From contig CAYHQN010000007.1 of NCBI GenBank assembly GCA_964358545.1, positions 3,963 through 67,962 of the forward strand: DNA of 64,000 nt, written 5' to 3'. Shown here in pieces: positions 9,917 through 19,167 of the stretch. Source of the DNA: CAINVV01 sp031432175. GTDB lineage: Bacteria > Bacteroidota > Bacteroidia > Bacteroidales > Prolixibacteraceae. Position 1 is the first letter of the stretch. Each line of letters opens with the position of its first letter. Made by a program: the position numbers and the translations under genes. Under the pieces are notes generated by a model. It saw only the letters and a list, made by a program, of their open reading frames with translations. It did not search any database and was not told the origin of the DNA.

Positions 9917-12523
9917 ATGAAAAAATCACTGTGCACTATTGTTGCATCTTTTATCTTATTTACTTTATTTGGGGCATTCAATTCTAGTTATGAGTCCGTT
10001 ATTGGAACAGCTAAGTCACCAAATTCAGATTCTTCCCTGACAAGTAGGACTAAAGGGTATGATTCTCCGGAGTTGAATTCCGGGGATATTATCTGGTCAA
10101 CTAAACCAGCTAAGGAATGGGCCGAGGGCTATCCTGTAGGCAATGGCCGTTTGGGAGGGATGGTTTTAGGTGGAGTGCAACATGAACGGATTTCCGTTAA
10201 CCACGATTTATTATGGAGGCAATTCTGGAGCTATCAGGAACATAAAACTGCTTCTGACATCAAAAAGATCAGGGAATTAAACCTAAAAGGGGAATGGGAT
10301 AAAGCGGATGATCTTATGCTACAAAAAATTCCAGCTTCCGGCAATGCAATCTATGTTAATCCTTATGTACCGGCGGGTGATTTGTACCTGAATCTTCGGC
10401 ATGCCAATAAACCCATAACGGATTATAGGCGGATATTGCACATGGATAAGGGGATTGTTGAAGTAAAGTACCGTGTGGATAACGTTCAGTTTACGCGCGA
10501 GATTTTCTCTTTCTGGAAGCAAGGGGTGATGGCCACCCATCTGACGGCCGACCGTGCCGGTATGTTAACAGGAGAAGTTTCACTCTCCCGTCTGCTGGAT
10601 CCGGAATGTGAAGTAACCGGATATGCCACACAGGATAAGGTTGTTTTAAAAGGAAAATTTGAAGAGGGCAGGGAATTTGCTATTGCCGTGAAAGTGATTC
10701 AACGGGGAGGGCGCCTTACGATCGGCAGAAAGGAGCTTGTTCAAAACAAAGCAAATATGCCCAAAAAAGATTTTGGTTTAAAGTATGTGTTAAGTACGAA
10801 TGAGATGTTTGGGAAAGAAGATGGCGCCTCCACTTTTTTTGATACAGCAGACGAGGTGCTTATATTATTGGCCATCACCGTGGATGATGAATTTGAGAAG
10901 GGCGCTGATCTTGTAAAGAAAACAATCGAAAAACTCGACCGTGTCACAGAAAGTTATGAAATACTCAAAGAGGAGCATGTTCAGGATTTTCAAAAAATAT
11001 ACAATAGGGTTTCATTAAGCCTGGGATCTGACAAGCCATTTATTTCTACTGATTCATTGTTGAAGGAATCCGTTGATGAAAATACCGCATCCCCGGCTTT
11101 GTTGGAAAAGATGTTTAATATGTCGAGGTACCTGGCTATATCGAGTGGCCGTTCCCAGCCGGCAGGGCAACCTAAGAAAGCCCCGATTAACCTTCAGGGT
11201 ATATGGAACCAGGACCGTCGTCCGGCCTGGGATTGTGATTACCATATTGATTTAAATGTTGAAATGTGTTATTGGCCATTAGATATGCTGAACCTTGGGG
11301 ATCTGATGATGCCTCTGATGAATTGGGTAGAAACTTTGTCTGAAGGAGGGAGAATAGCCGCAAAAGACCTGTATGGGGCAAGAGGTATTGCTTTTGGGAT
11401 TGTGGCAGATAACAAAAATGTCGGCAATTTTGATAATATCTGTTTCCCCTGGACGGGAGGTGCCGCCTGGTTAGCTCAAATCTTGTGGCAACATTGGGAG
11501 TATAGTAATGATCGCTCCTATTTACAAAATCATTTGTTTCCCTATTTAGTTGAAGTAGGGAACTTCTATGAAGACTTTTTGGTTGAAGATAGCAATGGGT
11601 CCCTGGTCCCTTCTTTAAGCGCTTCCCCTGAAATGCCCGTCGCGGGAAGAAAGAGGCAAAGTTTTTCATCTTCGGCTTCCTCAATGGACCTGGAATTAAT
11701 CCATGATTTGTTCGGTCATTTAATTAAGGCAGGAAATTTATTAAAGACGGATCCCACAAAGATTAAAAAATGGCAATCCATTGTTGACCGTGTTCCATTG
11801 CCCAGGATCAATGCAGATGGTTCCATGGGTGAATGGCTGGAAGAACATACGATGGCCGACCCGGGTCACCGCCACCGGTCATTGCTGGTAGGTTTGTGCC
11901 CGGGAGACAGGATATCGGTTGAAAACACCAAAGAATATGCAGATGCTGCTTATAAGGCTATTCTGAAAAGACATGAAGCCGGAGGGAAAGCATCAGTGTA
12001 CTTTAGTTCTGTCTGGGACGCACAACTGTTGGCAAGACTTTACAAAGCAGAAGAAGCATACGAAGAATTGGTAAAATTATTTCCGGTTAATGTTCTGGAT
12101 AACCTACTCATTAGCGGTTTTGCATTTAATGGAATAAAGTTAGTCCAGGTCGAGGCAAGTCTTGCCTTAGGATCAGCCATCATAGAAATGATTTTTCAGG
12201 ACAGGCAGGGCTTGTTGAGGTTTCTTCCGGCCCTTCCGGCCAATTTATCTAAAGGGAAAGTTTCAGGGTTAAATGCCAGAGGAGGGTTTGAGGTTGGTTT
12301 GGAATGGAAGGAAGGGAAAATCCATGCTGCTAATATCATGTCCCTTGGTGGTAAGCCTTGTCAATTTAAAGACAAAGGATTCGGCAAGATAAAAATAACA
12401 TGCGGAGGGAAAGAAGTGAAATATTCCAATAATAAAGACAAAGGGATCATCAGCTTTGACACCGCTAAAGGACAAAAATACCAATTGACTTTTTATGGGA
12501 ATGACATTCCGGCAAATTATTAA
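9917..12523 (+). CDS. glycoside hydrolase family 95, copy 2
   Basis: 868 residues, closely similar along its whole length to the gene at 3711. The leader is different: a plain hydrophobic signal (FILFTLFGAF) without a lipobox cysteine, so this copy is probably soluble periplasmic or secreted rather than lipid-anchored. The catalytic region is conserved: D445 and N447 in IDLNVEMCYWP, E572 in SASPE, E746 in QVEASLA. It therefore shares the same two departures from the usual GH95 motifs as copy 1. It lacks the GTRGG insertion region that copy 1 has near 5920, so the loops near the active site may differ. It contains the tract shared with copy 1 at 11727-11955. Confidence 0.85.
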   Translation: MKKSLCTIVASFILFTLFGAFNSSYESVIGTAKSPNSDSSLTSRTKGYDSPELNSGDIIWSTKPAKEWAEGYPVGNGRLGGMVLGGVQHERISVNHDLLWRQFWSYQEHKTASDIKKIRELNLKGEWDKADDLMLQKIPASGNAIYVNPYVPAGDLYLNLRHANKPITDYRRILHMDKGIVEVKYRVDNVQFTREIFSFWKQGVMATHLTADRAGMLTGEVSLSRLLDPECEVTGYATQDKVVLKGKFEEGREFAIAVKVIQRGGRLTIGRKELVQNKANMPKKDFGLKYVLSTNEMFGKEDGASTFFDTADEVLILLAITVDDEFEKGADLVKKTIEKLDRVTESYEILKEEHVQDFQKIYNRVSLSLGSDKPFISTDSLLKESVDENTASPALLEKMFNMSRYLAISSGRSQPAGQPKKAPINLQGIWNQDRRPAWDCDYHIDLNVEMCYWPLDMLNLGDLMMPLMNWVETLSEGGRIAAKDLYGARGIAFGIVADNKNVGNFDNICFPWTGGAAWLAQILWQHWEYSNDRSYLQNHLFPYLVEVGNFYEDFLVEDSNGSLVPSLSASPEMPVAGRKRQSFSSSASSMDLELIHDLFGHLIKAGNLLKTDPTKIKKWQSIVDRVPLPRINADGSMGEWLEEHTMADPGHRHRSLLVGLCPGDRISVENTKEYADAAYKAILKRHEAGGKASVYFSSVWDAQLLARLYKAEEAYEELVKLFPVNVLDNLLISGFAFNGIKLVQVEASLALGSAIIEMIFQDRQGLLRFLPALPANLSKGKVSGLNARGGFEVGLEWKEGKIHAANIMSLGGKPCQFKDKGFGKIKITCGGKEVKYSNNKDKGIISFDTAKGQKYQLTFYGNDIPANY
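11727..11955 (+). repeat. 229-base tract identical between the two GH95 genes, copy 2
   Basis: Second copy of the tract at 5506-5734. Mismatches resume immediately at both ends (11726 A against 5505 G; 11956 G against 5735 A). Confidence 0.85.
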
Positions 12524-12569
12524 CTTATGAGCACTACATTTAAATAAGTCGTTGAAAAATTGAAGCATT

Positions 12570-14345
12570 ATGAAAAAAACATTGCTATTCTGTCTGTTAT
12601 TAATCATTTCTTTTGGGGTGAAAGCACAAAACATTGAGAAGGACGTAACCATTCCTTTACCCACAAAAGCTCAATTAAGGTGGCAAAATTATGAACAGAT
12701 TATGTTTTTACACTTTTCTGCCAATACCTGGCAAACACATCGTGGTTTAGGCAATGAATGGGATGATCTTTCCACACCGTTGGATCGCATTAATCCGACA
12801 AAGCTAAATACCGACCAATGGTGCGAGGTTGCGAAAAGCTGGGGTGCCAAAATGATAATTTTTGTGGCTAAGCATGTGGGGGGATTCTGTTCGTGGCAAA
12901 CTAATACAACTGAATATGGAATAAGAAACACACCATGGAAAAACGGTAAGGGTGATATACTCAAAGAATTGTCAGGATCGTGTAAAAAATACGGGTTGGA
13001 TTTGGGTATATATGTTTATCCAGGTGACCCTCATTGGGGAGCTGGAGTAGGTAGCGGTGGTGTTACAAAAGATTCTTCCAAACAGGAAGAATATAATAAA
13101 ATTTATTGCCAGCAAATGACGGAGGTGCTCAGCAGATATGGCGAAATCAAAGAAGTTTGGTTTGATGGCAGTTGTTATATAAAATGCGTTCCGGAGATAT
13201 TAAAAAAATATGCTCCTGATGCAGTAATTATGGCAGGGTCAATGAATAATATAAGAGAGGTAGGTAATGAAGAAGGATATGCCCCATTTTCCAATTGGAA
13301 CACTCTTAGCAGTGAAAACCTTAAAAAAGGAGTGGCTGACGCAATACAATCAGACCCGTTTGGCGATGCGTATGCTCCGATAGAAGCTTGTGTACCATTA
13401 CTCAGAAACAAAGGGCACAAATGGTTCTGGAATATAAATACTGATAATCTGATATTAACGAATGAACAATTGATGAATATGTACTACAAATCTGTTGGCA
13501 GGGGTGCTGTACTTTTATTAAATGCCACACCCGATACAACGGGATTAATACCGGAATCGCATGTAGCAGCATATAAAGCATTCGGAAAAGAAATAAAAAG
13601 ACGATTTGATAACCCTATTAAGAAAACAAAGGGGGAAGGGAACTCTTTAGAGCTAACATTTTCAAAACCAACAGAAATAAATCATGTTATCTTACAGGAA
13701 GACCTTTCAATGGGGCAGCGTGTTCTTGCCTTTAGTATTGAAGGGATGAATGAAAAGGAGCAGTGGAACGAGGTGTATGACGGGACATCAATAGGACATA
13801 AACGGATCTGTCATTTTAACCCGGTTACTTTGAAGAAAATCAAGGTATCATTTACCAATACAAAAGCTAAGCCACAAATATCCAACTTTTCTGTTTACAA
13901 CATTAAAGGGGTAAGCTTGGAGCCGGAAAAAAGGAAGGACAATAGTCGCTACTATAACTTTATAGCAAATAAAAAAGGAACAGACCAAAGCGATGAGCCA
14001 GGCATTGAAATCGGTAAATGGGACGACAAATTTTTTAGTAATGCCGAATGGAAAGAAATGAGTTTTGATTTAACAAAATATGTAACAATGGTAGGCCAAT
14101 ATGAAGTTACATTTTCAGCACATTGTAATAATAAAGGGCCGGGGCTTGAATTTAAAGATTGGGAGATGGAAATGTATGGTGTAAAGATGAAGAGTACAAT
14201 TGAATTTCTTAACGAAAGTTCAACATTCAGGATTACCCGTTCACAACAGACGCTGGATGAGTTTCCAACTATATTAAGACTTAAAATAAAAAGTAAGTCT
14301 AAGAAAACATCAGGGAATATTACTATTAAAAGATTGACTTACTAA
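12570..14345 (+). CDS. alpha-L-fucosidase, GH29, with C-terminal carbohydrate-binding modules
   Basis: 591 residues with a signal peptide ending near VKAQ (residue ~20). The GH29 barrel shows FLHFSANTW, the AKHVGGFCSWQT strand and VWFDGSC, where D199 is the expected catalytic nucleophile. After the barrel an F5/8-like domain (about 340-450) is followed by a further beta-rich segment of about 130 residues that I cannot assign. The enzyme would release L-fucose by a retaining mechanism in the periplasm. It follows the second GH95 by 46 bases. A retaining and an inverting fucosidase in one island suggests a substrate with more than one fucose linkage. Confidence 0.85.
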   Translation: MKKTLLFCLLLIISFGVKAQNIEKDVTIPLPTKAQLRWQNYEQIMFLHFSANTWQTHRGLGNEWDDLSTPLDRINPTKLNTDQWCEVAKSWGAKMIIFVAKHVGGFCSWQTNTTEYGIRNTPWKNGKGDILKELSGSCKKYGLDLGIYVYPGDPHWGAGVGSGGVTKDSSKQEEYNKIYCQQMTEVLSRYGEIKEVWFDGSCYIKCVPEILKKYAPDAVIMAGSMNNIREVGNEEGYAPFSNWNTLSSENLKKGVADAIQSDPFGDAYAPIEACVPLLRNKGHKWFWNINTDNLILTNEQLMNMYYKSVGRGAVLLLNATPDTTGLIPESHVAAYKAFGKEIKRRFDNPIKKTKGEGNSLELTFSKPTEINHVILQEDLSMGQRVLAFSIEGMNEKEQWNEVYDGTSIGHKRICHFNPVTLKKIKVSFTNTKAKPQISNFSVYNIKGVSLEPEKRKDNSRYYNFIANKKGTDQSDEPGIEIGKWDDKFFSNAEWKEMSFDLTKYVTMVGQYEVTFSAHCNNKGPGLEFKDWEMEMYGVKMKSTIEFLNESSTFRITRSQQTLDEFPTILRLKIKSKSKKTSGNITIKRLTY

Positions 14346-14414
14346 CCAAATTCACAAACGAAGGCCACACAATTGTACATTCATGAAGCTCAATTAAAAA
14401 TCAATTAAAAAATG

Positions 14415-14480
14415 GATAACCATGAAAAAAATAATCGTCATTATTTCAGTATTCATCCTGATTAGTTGCAATCAGGTGGC
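14415..14480 (+). repeat. lipoprotein-leader repeat, copy 3
   Basis: Third copy of the leader DNA (see 3704-3769 and 7757-7822). Here it is joined directly to the middle of a degraded gene. Confidence 0.7.
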
Positions 14481-15079
14481 GCTTGAAGCTTGTTCACATA
14501 TTGCAGCCGGTTGTACAGGAGCCGCTTTTAATGTGCTTTCCTTTTATGATGAGCCACTGGATGAATACGAACCGCTGGTAGCCCGGTTACAGGAAGCACG
14601 TCCATTCTTTGACCTGATGGCCAAATCGTTGGGGCGTTATGCACTTACTGGAATCCATACTTGGGAAAGACAATGTTTTTGCCCTTTCAAAAGATGAAAT
14701 CAAAAACCTGCTTTCAGGCGGCGTTTATATGGATGCAGAAACATTGCAACAGTTGAATGAAATGGGTTTTGGCGAGTTGACCGGATTTGAAGTGATGGGA
14801 TCGGAAAATAAAGACCGTATCGAAAAATTTTCCAATCATCCGCTGAACGGAGCCTTTGCCGGCAGAGAACGCGATAACAGACAATCATTTTGGAAATCAA
14901 TTGCTTATACTCTCCGGAAAACCAACAAAAACGCACAAACACTTAGCGGCCTGATTGACTATGCTGGAAAGGAAGTTTCTGCCTGTACTGCTGGAATCTT
15001 TGAAAATAAACTGATATGGAATGTAGGGAAACCATCATTCAATCTTCAGGGACTGATAGTTCTTATCAAAAATTTGTAA
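14422..15079 (+). pseudogene. decayed, frameshifted gene with intact lipoprotein leader
   Basis: The first frame (14422-14697) starts with a lipoprotein leader (lipobox LISC) and passes straight into what looks like the interior of a larger protein (HIAAGCTGAAFNVLSF). Near 14640 the readable protein moves to another frame, which continues to 15079 with matching style (GFGELTGFEVMG, NHPLNGAFAGRERDNRQSFW, GLIDYAGKEVSACTAG). An internal deletion after the leader plus a frameshift explains this. The parent was probably a glycosidase-like exported protein of the island, but I cannot name its family. It is the last remnant before the regulator. Confidence 0.6.
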
Positions 15080-15144
15080 TACCGTTTGTCGATTCATGGC
15101 AGATGAGGCTTATCGTCAGCGAATAAGGCAATTTGACTTGCATA

Positions 15145-15795
15145 TTAATTTTTGGCTCTAAACAGATGGGAAAGCGCAATTATCTTTGAATTTTCAATAT
15201 GTTTTTTCATTAGTTCTTTTGCAAGCGCTATATCGCGACGGCACAGTGCATCTAATATTTCAACGTGTTCTTTGGTTGTTGATTCTTTCGTTTCTTTATG
15301 CATGAAACCTAAGCTTCGAAAACTTTGAATTAGCCGGAAAAGTTGGTTTAGCATGTCAATCAGTCTTTTTTTCCCTGTTGAATTTATAATATAAGAGTGA
15401 ATATGCGCATCCAGGTCAGTATGAACCTGAATATCTTCATTATTGGCGTTTTCAATGAGTCTCTTTTTTAATTCGATCAGTTTTTGTACACTGAGAATTG
15501 GGGCGGAAATTTCCAGACATATTAATTCGAGGGACTTTCGAATTTCATAGATCTCTTCAATCTCATCAGCCGAAAAAGGTAAAACGATAGCTCCTTTGTT
15601 TGGAAATATCTGTATAAGGCCATCCTGCTCAAGCTGCTGGAGAACAGAGCGAACAGGGGTTCTGCTGATATTAAATTCTGCTGCAAGGGATTCTTCTTTC
15701 AGTCTGATACCGGCCGGATATTCTCCCAGGATTATTTTATTAAATAATGTCGAATATATATCAATCATAGAAGATATTTTATTTAAGCTATTCAT
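15145..15795 (-). CDS. GntR-family transcriptional regulator, FCD (FadR-like) subgroup
   Basis: 216 residues. The N-terminal winged helix-turn-helix includes LKEESLAAEFNISRTPVRS and the wing GLIQIFPNKGAIV. The C-terminal all-helical FCD domain (about 80-205) carries a likely metal/ligand site in HTDLDAHIHSYI. Regulators of this group usually bind a sugar acid or related carboxylate and repress catabolic genes. It is divergent from the GH36 gene and the long catabolic run that follows, and two operator-like palindromes lie in the shared intergenic region. Start codon is uncertain: the first Met is only 5 bases from a TATTTTTG box on this strand, so M10 (15768) is an alternative. Confidence 0.85.
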   Translation of the reverse strand: MNSLNKISSMIDIYSTLFNKIILGEYPAGIRLKEESLAAEFNISRTPVRSVLQQLEQDGLIQIFPNKGAIVLPFSADEIEEIYEIRKSLELICLEISAPILSVQKLIELKKRLIENANNEDIQVHTDLDAHIHSYIINSTGKKRLIDMLNQLFRLIQSFRSLGFMHKETKESTTKEHVEILDALCRRDIALAKELMKKHIENSKIIALSHLFRAKN

Positions 15796-15827
15796 AAATA
15801 CAAAAATATGTAAAAAATTATGAGTTT

Positions 15828-15837
15828 ATGTGTACAA
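15828..15837. promoter_or_regulatory. second GntR/FCD operator-like site
   Basis: ATGTGTACAA agrees with the palindrome TTGTATACAA at 15880 in 8 of 10 bases. The two sites start 52 bases apart, about five helical turns, which would allow cooperative binding. This site is about 33 bases upstream of the regulator start. Confidence 0.4.
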
Positions 15838-15866
15838 ATAAATATAAATAATTTAATATTACGTGC

Positions 15867-15874
15867 TATATTTG
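15867..15874 (+). promoter_or_regulatory. candidate -7 promoter element (TATATTTG)
   Basis: Exact match to the Bacteroidota -7 element TAnnTTTG, directly followed by the palindrome at 15880, a good position for repression. No clear -33 TTTG is present at the normal spacing, and the implied leader to 16130 is about 250 bases, so this is tentative. Confidence 0.35.
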
Positions 15875-15879
15875 TATTA

Positions 15880-15889
15880 TTGTATACAA
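15880..15889. promoter_or_regulatory. GntR/FCD operator-like palindrome TTGTATACAA
   Basis: Perfect 10-base palindrome with the GT-N2-AC core known for FCD-type GntR operators (TNGTNNNACNA-like). It lies between the regulator and the operon it would control. Confidence 0.5.
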
Positions 15890-16129
15890 AAACCAGTAAA
15901 TATACCAACATATAAAACAAAACCTGATAAATCAGTATAACAACAGTCATCGTTTGAAGAAAAATTATTTGTAGAACATAATTTTTGGGAGTTCCACCTG
16001 GCAACTAAAAAACAAATTATTAACATGAAACGAACATGAGCAAAAGCTCACAAAAACGAATGAAAAATCATGTCTGTGAGTTCCATGGGAACGTTCATAT
16101 TATCAACATATTAACTAAGCTATTTTCGA

Positions 16130-18196
16130 ATGAAGATTAATGTAAAAAAAGTAGGTAAATGTTTTAGGGCGAGCATCTTAATGCCAATTTTGTTTATCCT
16201 GTTTGTGAGTCAGTTTGAAGCAAATGGTTTCCCGCTACCGAATGTACCGCCCAAAGGTATTGAGGTACACCAATGGGTTAAACAACATTTTGCCAAGGGT
16301 AAGATACCTCCGTTTTCATTTGTTTACGGAGGGAAAAGCTCGGAAAGTTTTATCAAAAACTGGCAGTATAGTGCTGAAAAGATAAAATCGACCGATCCGA
16401 ATGTGGAAGAAGTGGTTTACACTTATTCGGATAAACAGAGTGGTCTTGTTGTAAAGTGCAATGTTACTCTTTTTAATGATTTCCAGGCTGTTGAGTGGGT
16501 TCTTAAATTGACAAACAATTCAGAAAGGAATTCGCCATTAATTGAAAAGGCAGCTGTTATAGACTATTCCTTTATCTCGAAAGGGAAAGGCAGCTTTATA
16601 CTTCACCATGCCAAAGGAAGTGATGCGAAAATGAATGATTTTCAACCAATTGATGAGACTTTGCAGATAGGGAAAAATATCTACATGACCCCGGCTGGAG
16701 GACGTTCATCCGACAATACAGCTTTCCCTTTTTTCAACATAGAAATACCCGGTCAGCAGGGAATAATGGTGGCTTTGGGCTGGAGTGGGAAATGGTATTC
16801 GGATGTTTTACAGACAAACGGGAAAACATTTTCTTTAAAATCGGGGATGGAGAAATTTAAACTGGGATTGTTTCCAAAAGAAGAAATCCGTACCCCGAAA
16901 ATCTGTCTGCTTTTCTGGAAAGGTGAAGACAGGATGATTGGGCACAATCTGTTTAGACAATTTGTTTTAAACCATCATACAAGTAAGATAGACGGGAAGC
17001 ATGTGGAATTGCCATTTTCTACTTTTCTGGCCCGTGAAGGGCCACCTCCGTGTAACGAGCATACCTGTGCAACTGAATCCTTTACTATCGCAATGATTAA
17101 CCGACATCAGCAATTTCATATTGTTCCTGAAGTCTTTTGGCTCGACGCGGGTTGGTATGCTTGTAACGGAGCCTGGTGGAAGGTTGGAAACTGGACCCCA
17201 AACATCGAAAATTTCCCCAATGGGTTAAAGCCGGTTACTGATGCGGCCCGTAAAGTGGGAGCCAAATTTCTTTTGTGGTTTGAACCTGAACGGGTTACAA
17301 AGAACACACAATTTGCAGATATAAATCCTGAGTGGATGCTTAACCTTCCAGGCAACGATAATGCCCTTTTTAATCTTGGTAATAACGAAGCTAGATTATG
17401 GCTAACCAATTATATTTCTAATTTTCTTAAAAAGGAAGGGATTGATTATTATAGACAGGATTTCAACATGAATCCTATGCCTTATTGGGAAGCAAATGAT
17501 AAACCTGATCGAATTGGAATATCTGAAATCAGGCATATTGAAGGATTATACGCTTATTGGGACAGCTTGCTGGTTCGTTTCCCCCATCTTATTATTGATA
17601 ATTGCGCAAGTGGCGGACGACGGATTGATTTGGAGACTATCTCGAGGAGTTCTCCGCTGTGGCGAACAGATTACCAATATGGAGAACCAGATGGCTCCCA
17701 AAACCATACCTATGGTCTGAATTTTTATCTTCCGCTTCATGGAACCGGTAATTTTAATATTACGCCGTATCATTTTCGGTCAAACATGAGCAGCTCAATG
17801 GTGATTAACTGGGATATAAATAGTAAGTTGCATTCAATGAAAGAATTACAGAAATATTTTCTGGATTTTAAACGTTTGCGTCCCTATTATTATGGTGATT
17901 ACTATCCATTGACTGGTACCGAAACTATGTTGCAGGACAACGCATGGATCGCTTATCAACTGAACAGGCAAGTACAGGGAGACGGTATTATCATGGCTTT
18001 CCGAAGGAAAAATTGTGACGATAAATCCCTGACTGTAAAACTACGTGGAATAAGCCCCAAAGAAAACTATGAACTAACAGATGAAGATTCTCAGATAAAA
18101 ATTTCGAAAACGGGTGAAGAATTGATGAAGGGCTTTACACTAAACCTGAATGATAAGCCTGGATCGCTTGTGATCATGTATAAAAAAACGCAGTAG
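16130..18196 (+). CDS. alpha-galactosidase, GH36
   Basis: 688 residues with an N-terminal signal anchor or signal peptide (ILFVSQFEANG). A GH36 N-terminal super-sandwich is followed by the TIM barrel. Motifs: EVFWLDAGWY, LLWFEPERV, DYYRQDFN with nucleophile D444, DNCASGGRR, and WRTDYQYG with acid/base D514. This is a clear GH36-type catalytic set. It would remove alpha-linked galactose outside the inner membrane. It is the first gene after the regulatory region and is followed 25 bases later by an aldose epimerase, so it probably heads the regulated operon. Confidence 0.85.
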   Translation: MKINVKKVGKCFRASILMPILFILFVSQFEANGFPLPNVPPKGIEVHQWVKQHFAKGKIPPFSFVYGGKSSESFIKNWQYSAEKIKSTDPNVEEVVYTYSDKQSGLVVKCNVTLFNDFQAVEWVLKLTNNSERNSPLIEKAAVIDYSFISKGKGSFILHHAKGSDAKMNDFQPIDETLQIGKNIYMTPAGGRSSDNTAFPFFNIEIPGQQGIMVALGWSGKWYSDVLQTNGKTFSLKSGMEKFKLGLFPKEEIRTPKICLLFWKGEDRMIGHNLFRQFVLNHHTSKIDGKHVELPFSTFLAREGPPPCNEHTCATESFTIAMINRHQQFHIVPEVFWLDAGWYACNGAWWKVGNWTPNIENFPNGLKPVTDAARKVGAKFLLWFEPERVTKNTQFADINPEWMLNLPGNDNALFNLGNNEARLWLTNYISNFLKKEGIDYYRQDFNMNPMPYWEANDKPDRIGISEIRHIEGLYAYWDSLLVRFPHLIIDNCASGGRRIDLETISRSSPLWRTDYQYGEPDGSQNHTYGLNFYLPLHGTGNFNITPYHFRSNMSSSMVINWDINSKLHSMKELQKYFLDFKRLRPYYYGDYYPLTGTETMLQDNAWIAYQLNRQVQGDGIIMAFRRKNCDDKSLTVKLRGISPKENYELTDEDSQIKISKTGEELMKGFTLNLNDKPGSLVIMYKKTQ

Positions 18197-18221
18197 TAAA
18201 TTTAAATTAATTGAAAAAGAA

Positions 18222-19151
18222 ATGATTGCTCTCTCCAAATATAAGAATAAGAAGAGCATTATACTTGAAAGTACAAAAATACGGGCAGAGTTTATTCCTG
18301 ATCCCGGAGGTAAGCTAGCTTCTCTTATCAATAAAGAAACCGGTTACGAATATATGTTGCAGCGAAAAAACGAAAAATATCTTGACCAGCCTTTTGCGGG
18401 GGTATTTGTAGACGGGGAATGCAGTGGTTATGATGACATGTTCCCGACCATAGATACCTGCAAGTATCAAAACGAACCCTGGAAAGAGGTTGAAATGGCC
18501 GACCATGGAGAAGTTTGGTCATTGCCCTGGGACTATTCAATAGATAACCTCTCACTACACTTATCAGTGAAAGGGGTACGTTTCCCCTATAAACTTGAGA
18601 AGAATATTTATTTCAAAGAAGAAAATTTAATTCGAATCGACTACACTTTAACTAATAACAGTACTTCCGATTTCGAATTCCTTTGGGCAGGTCATCTAAT
18701 GCTAAATATTGAGGAAGGGACAAAAGTACAAGTGCCGGATGATTGCAAGCAGGTTGTAACTATATTAACAAATGGGAAAGGAGCCTTTGGAGACCTTAAC
18801 AATTGGCCACATTTTAAAGATCAGGATGGAAATACTTACAGGGCTGATATATGCAGATCGAAAGATATGCTTGGGTTTGAAAAATACTACTTTAATAACA
18901 AATTGAAAGATGGTTGGTGTAAACTCCAATACCCCGATCATAAAAATAAATTGAAAATATCGTTTCCGGTTGGTACCGTTCCGTATCTCGGAATTCTCAT
19001 GAATGAAGGCGGGTGGGACGACCTTTATAATATTATCATTGAACCTTGTACGGTTTGCTATGACAGGCCTGATGTGGCAAAAAAATATGGTCAGGTAAGT
19101 AAAATTGAAGCTTCAGGAATATATGAATGGTACATAGAAATTATGATATAA
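18222..19151 (+). CDS. aldose 1-epimerase-like (mutarotase) protein
   Basis: 309 residues, no signal peptide, so cytoplasmic. The fold is suggested by the early TKIRAEFIPDPGGKLASLIN strand pair, by GECSGYDDMFPTID and by LWAGHLMLNIEEG, which fit the galactose-mutarotase-like superfamily. It would interconvert sugar anomers before the first dehydrogenase, as NAD(P)-sugar dehydrogenases normally take one anomer. The gene is 25 bases behind the GH36 gene and 16 bases before an SDR, so it is co-transcribed. Substrate unknown. Confidence 0.65.
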   Translation: MIALSKYKNKKSIILESTKIRAEFIPDPGGKLASLINKETGYEYMLQRKNEKYLDQPFAGVFVDGECSGYDDMFPTIDTCKYQNEPWKEVEMADHGEVWSLPWDYSIDNLSLHLSVKGVRFPYKLEKNIYFKEENLIRIDYTLTNNSTSDFEFLWAGHLMLNIEEGTKVQVPDDCKQVVTILTNGKGAFGDLNNWPHFKDQDGNTYRADICRSKDMLGFEKYYFNNKLKDGWCKLQYPDHKNKLKISFPVGTVPYLGILMNEGGWDDLYNIIIEPCTVCYDRPDVAKKYGQVSKIEASGIYEWYIEIMI

Positions 19152-19167
19152 ACCTTAAACTAAAAAA

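Larger units (their letters stand above)
15796..16129. other. divergent regulatory region between GntR gene and GH36 operon
   Basis: 334 bases without a gene. It holds two GntR/FCD-like palindromes (15828-15837, 15880-15889), a TAnnTTTG box on each strand (15867-15874 on +, 15801-15808 on -), and a long AT-rich leader with a small hairpin (GAGCAAAAGCTC near 16037). GAGTTCCA occurs twice, near 15988 and 16078. No small ORF is convincing. Confidence 0.55.
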
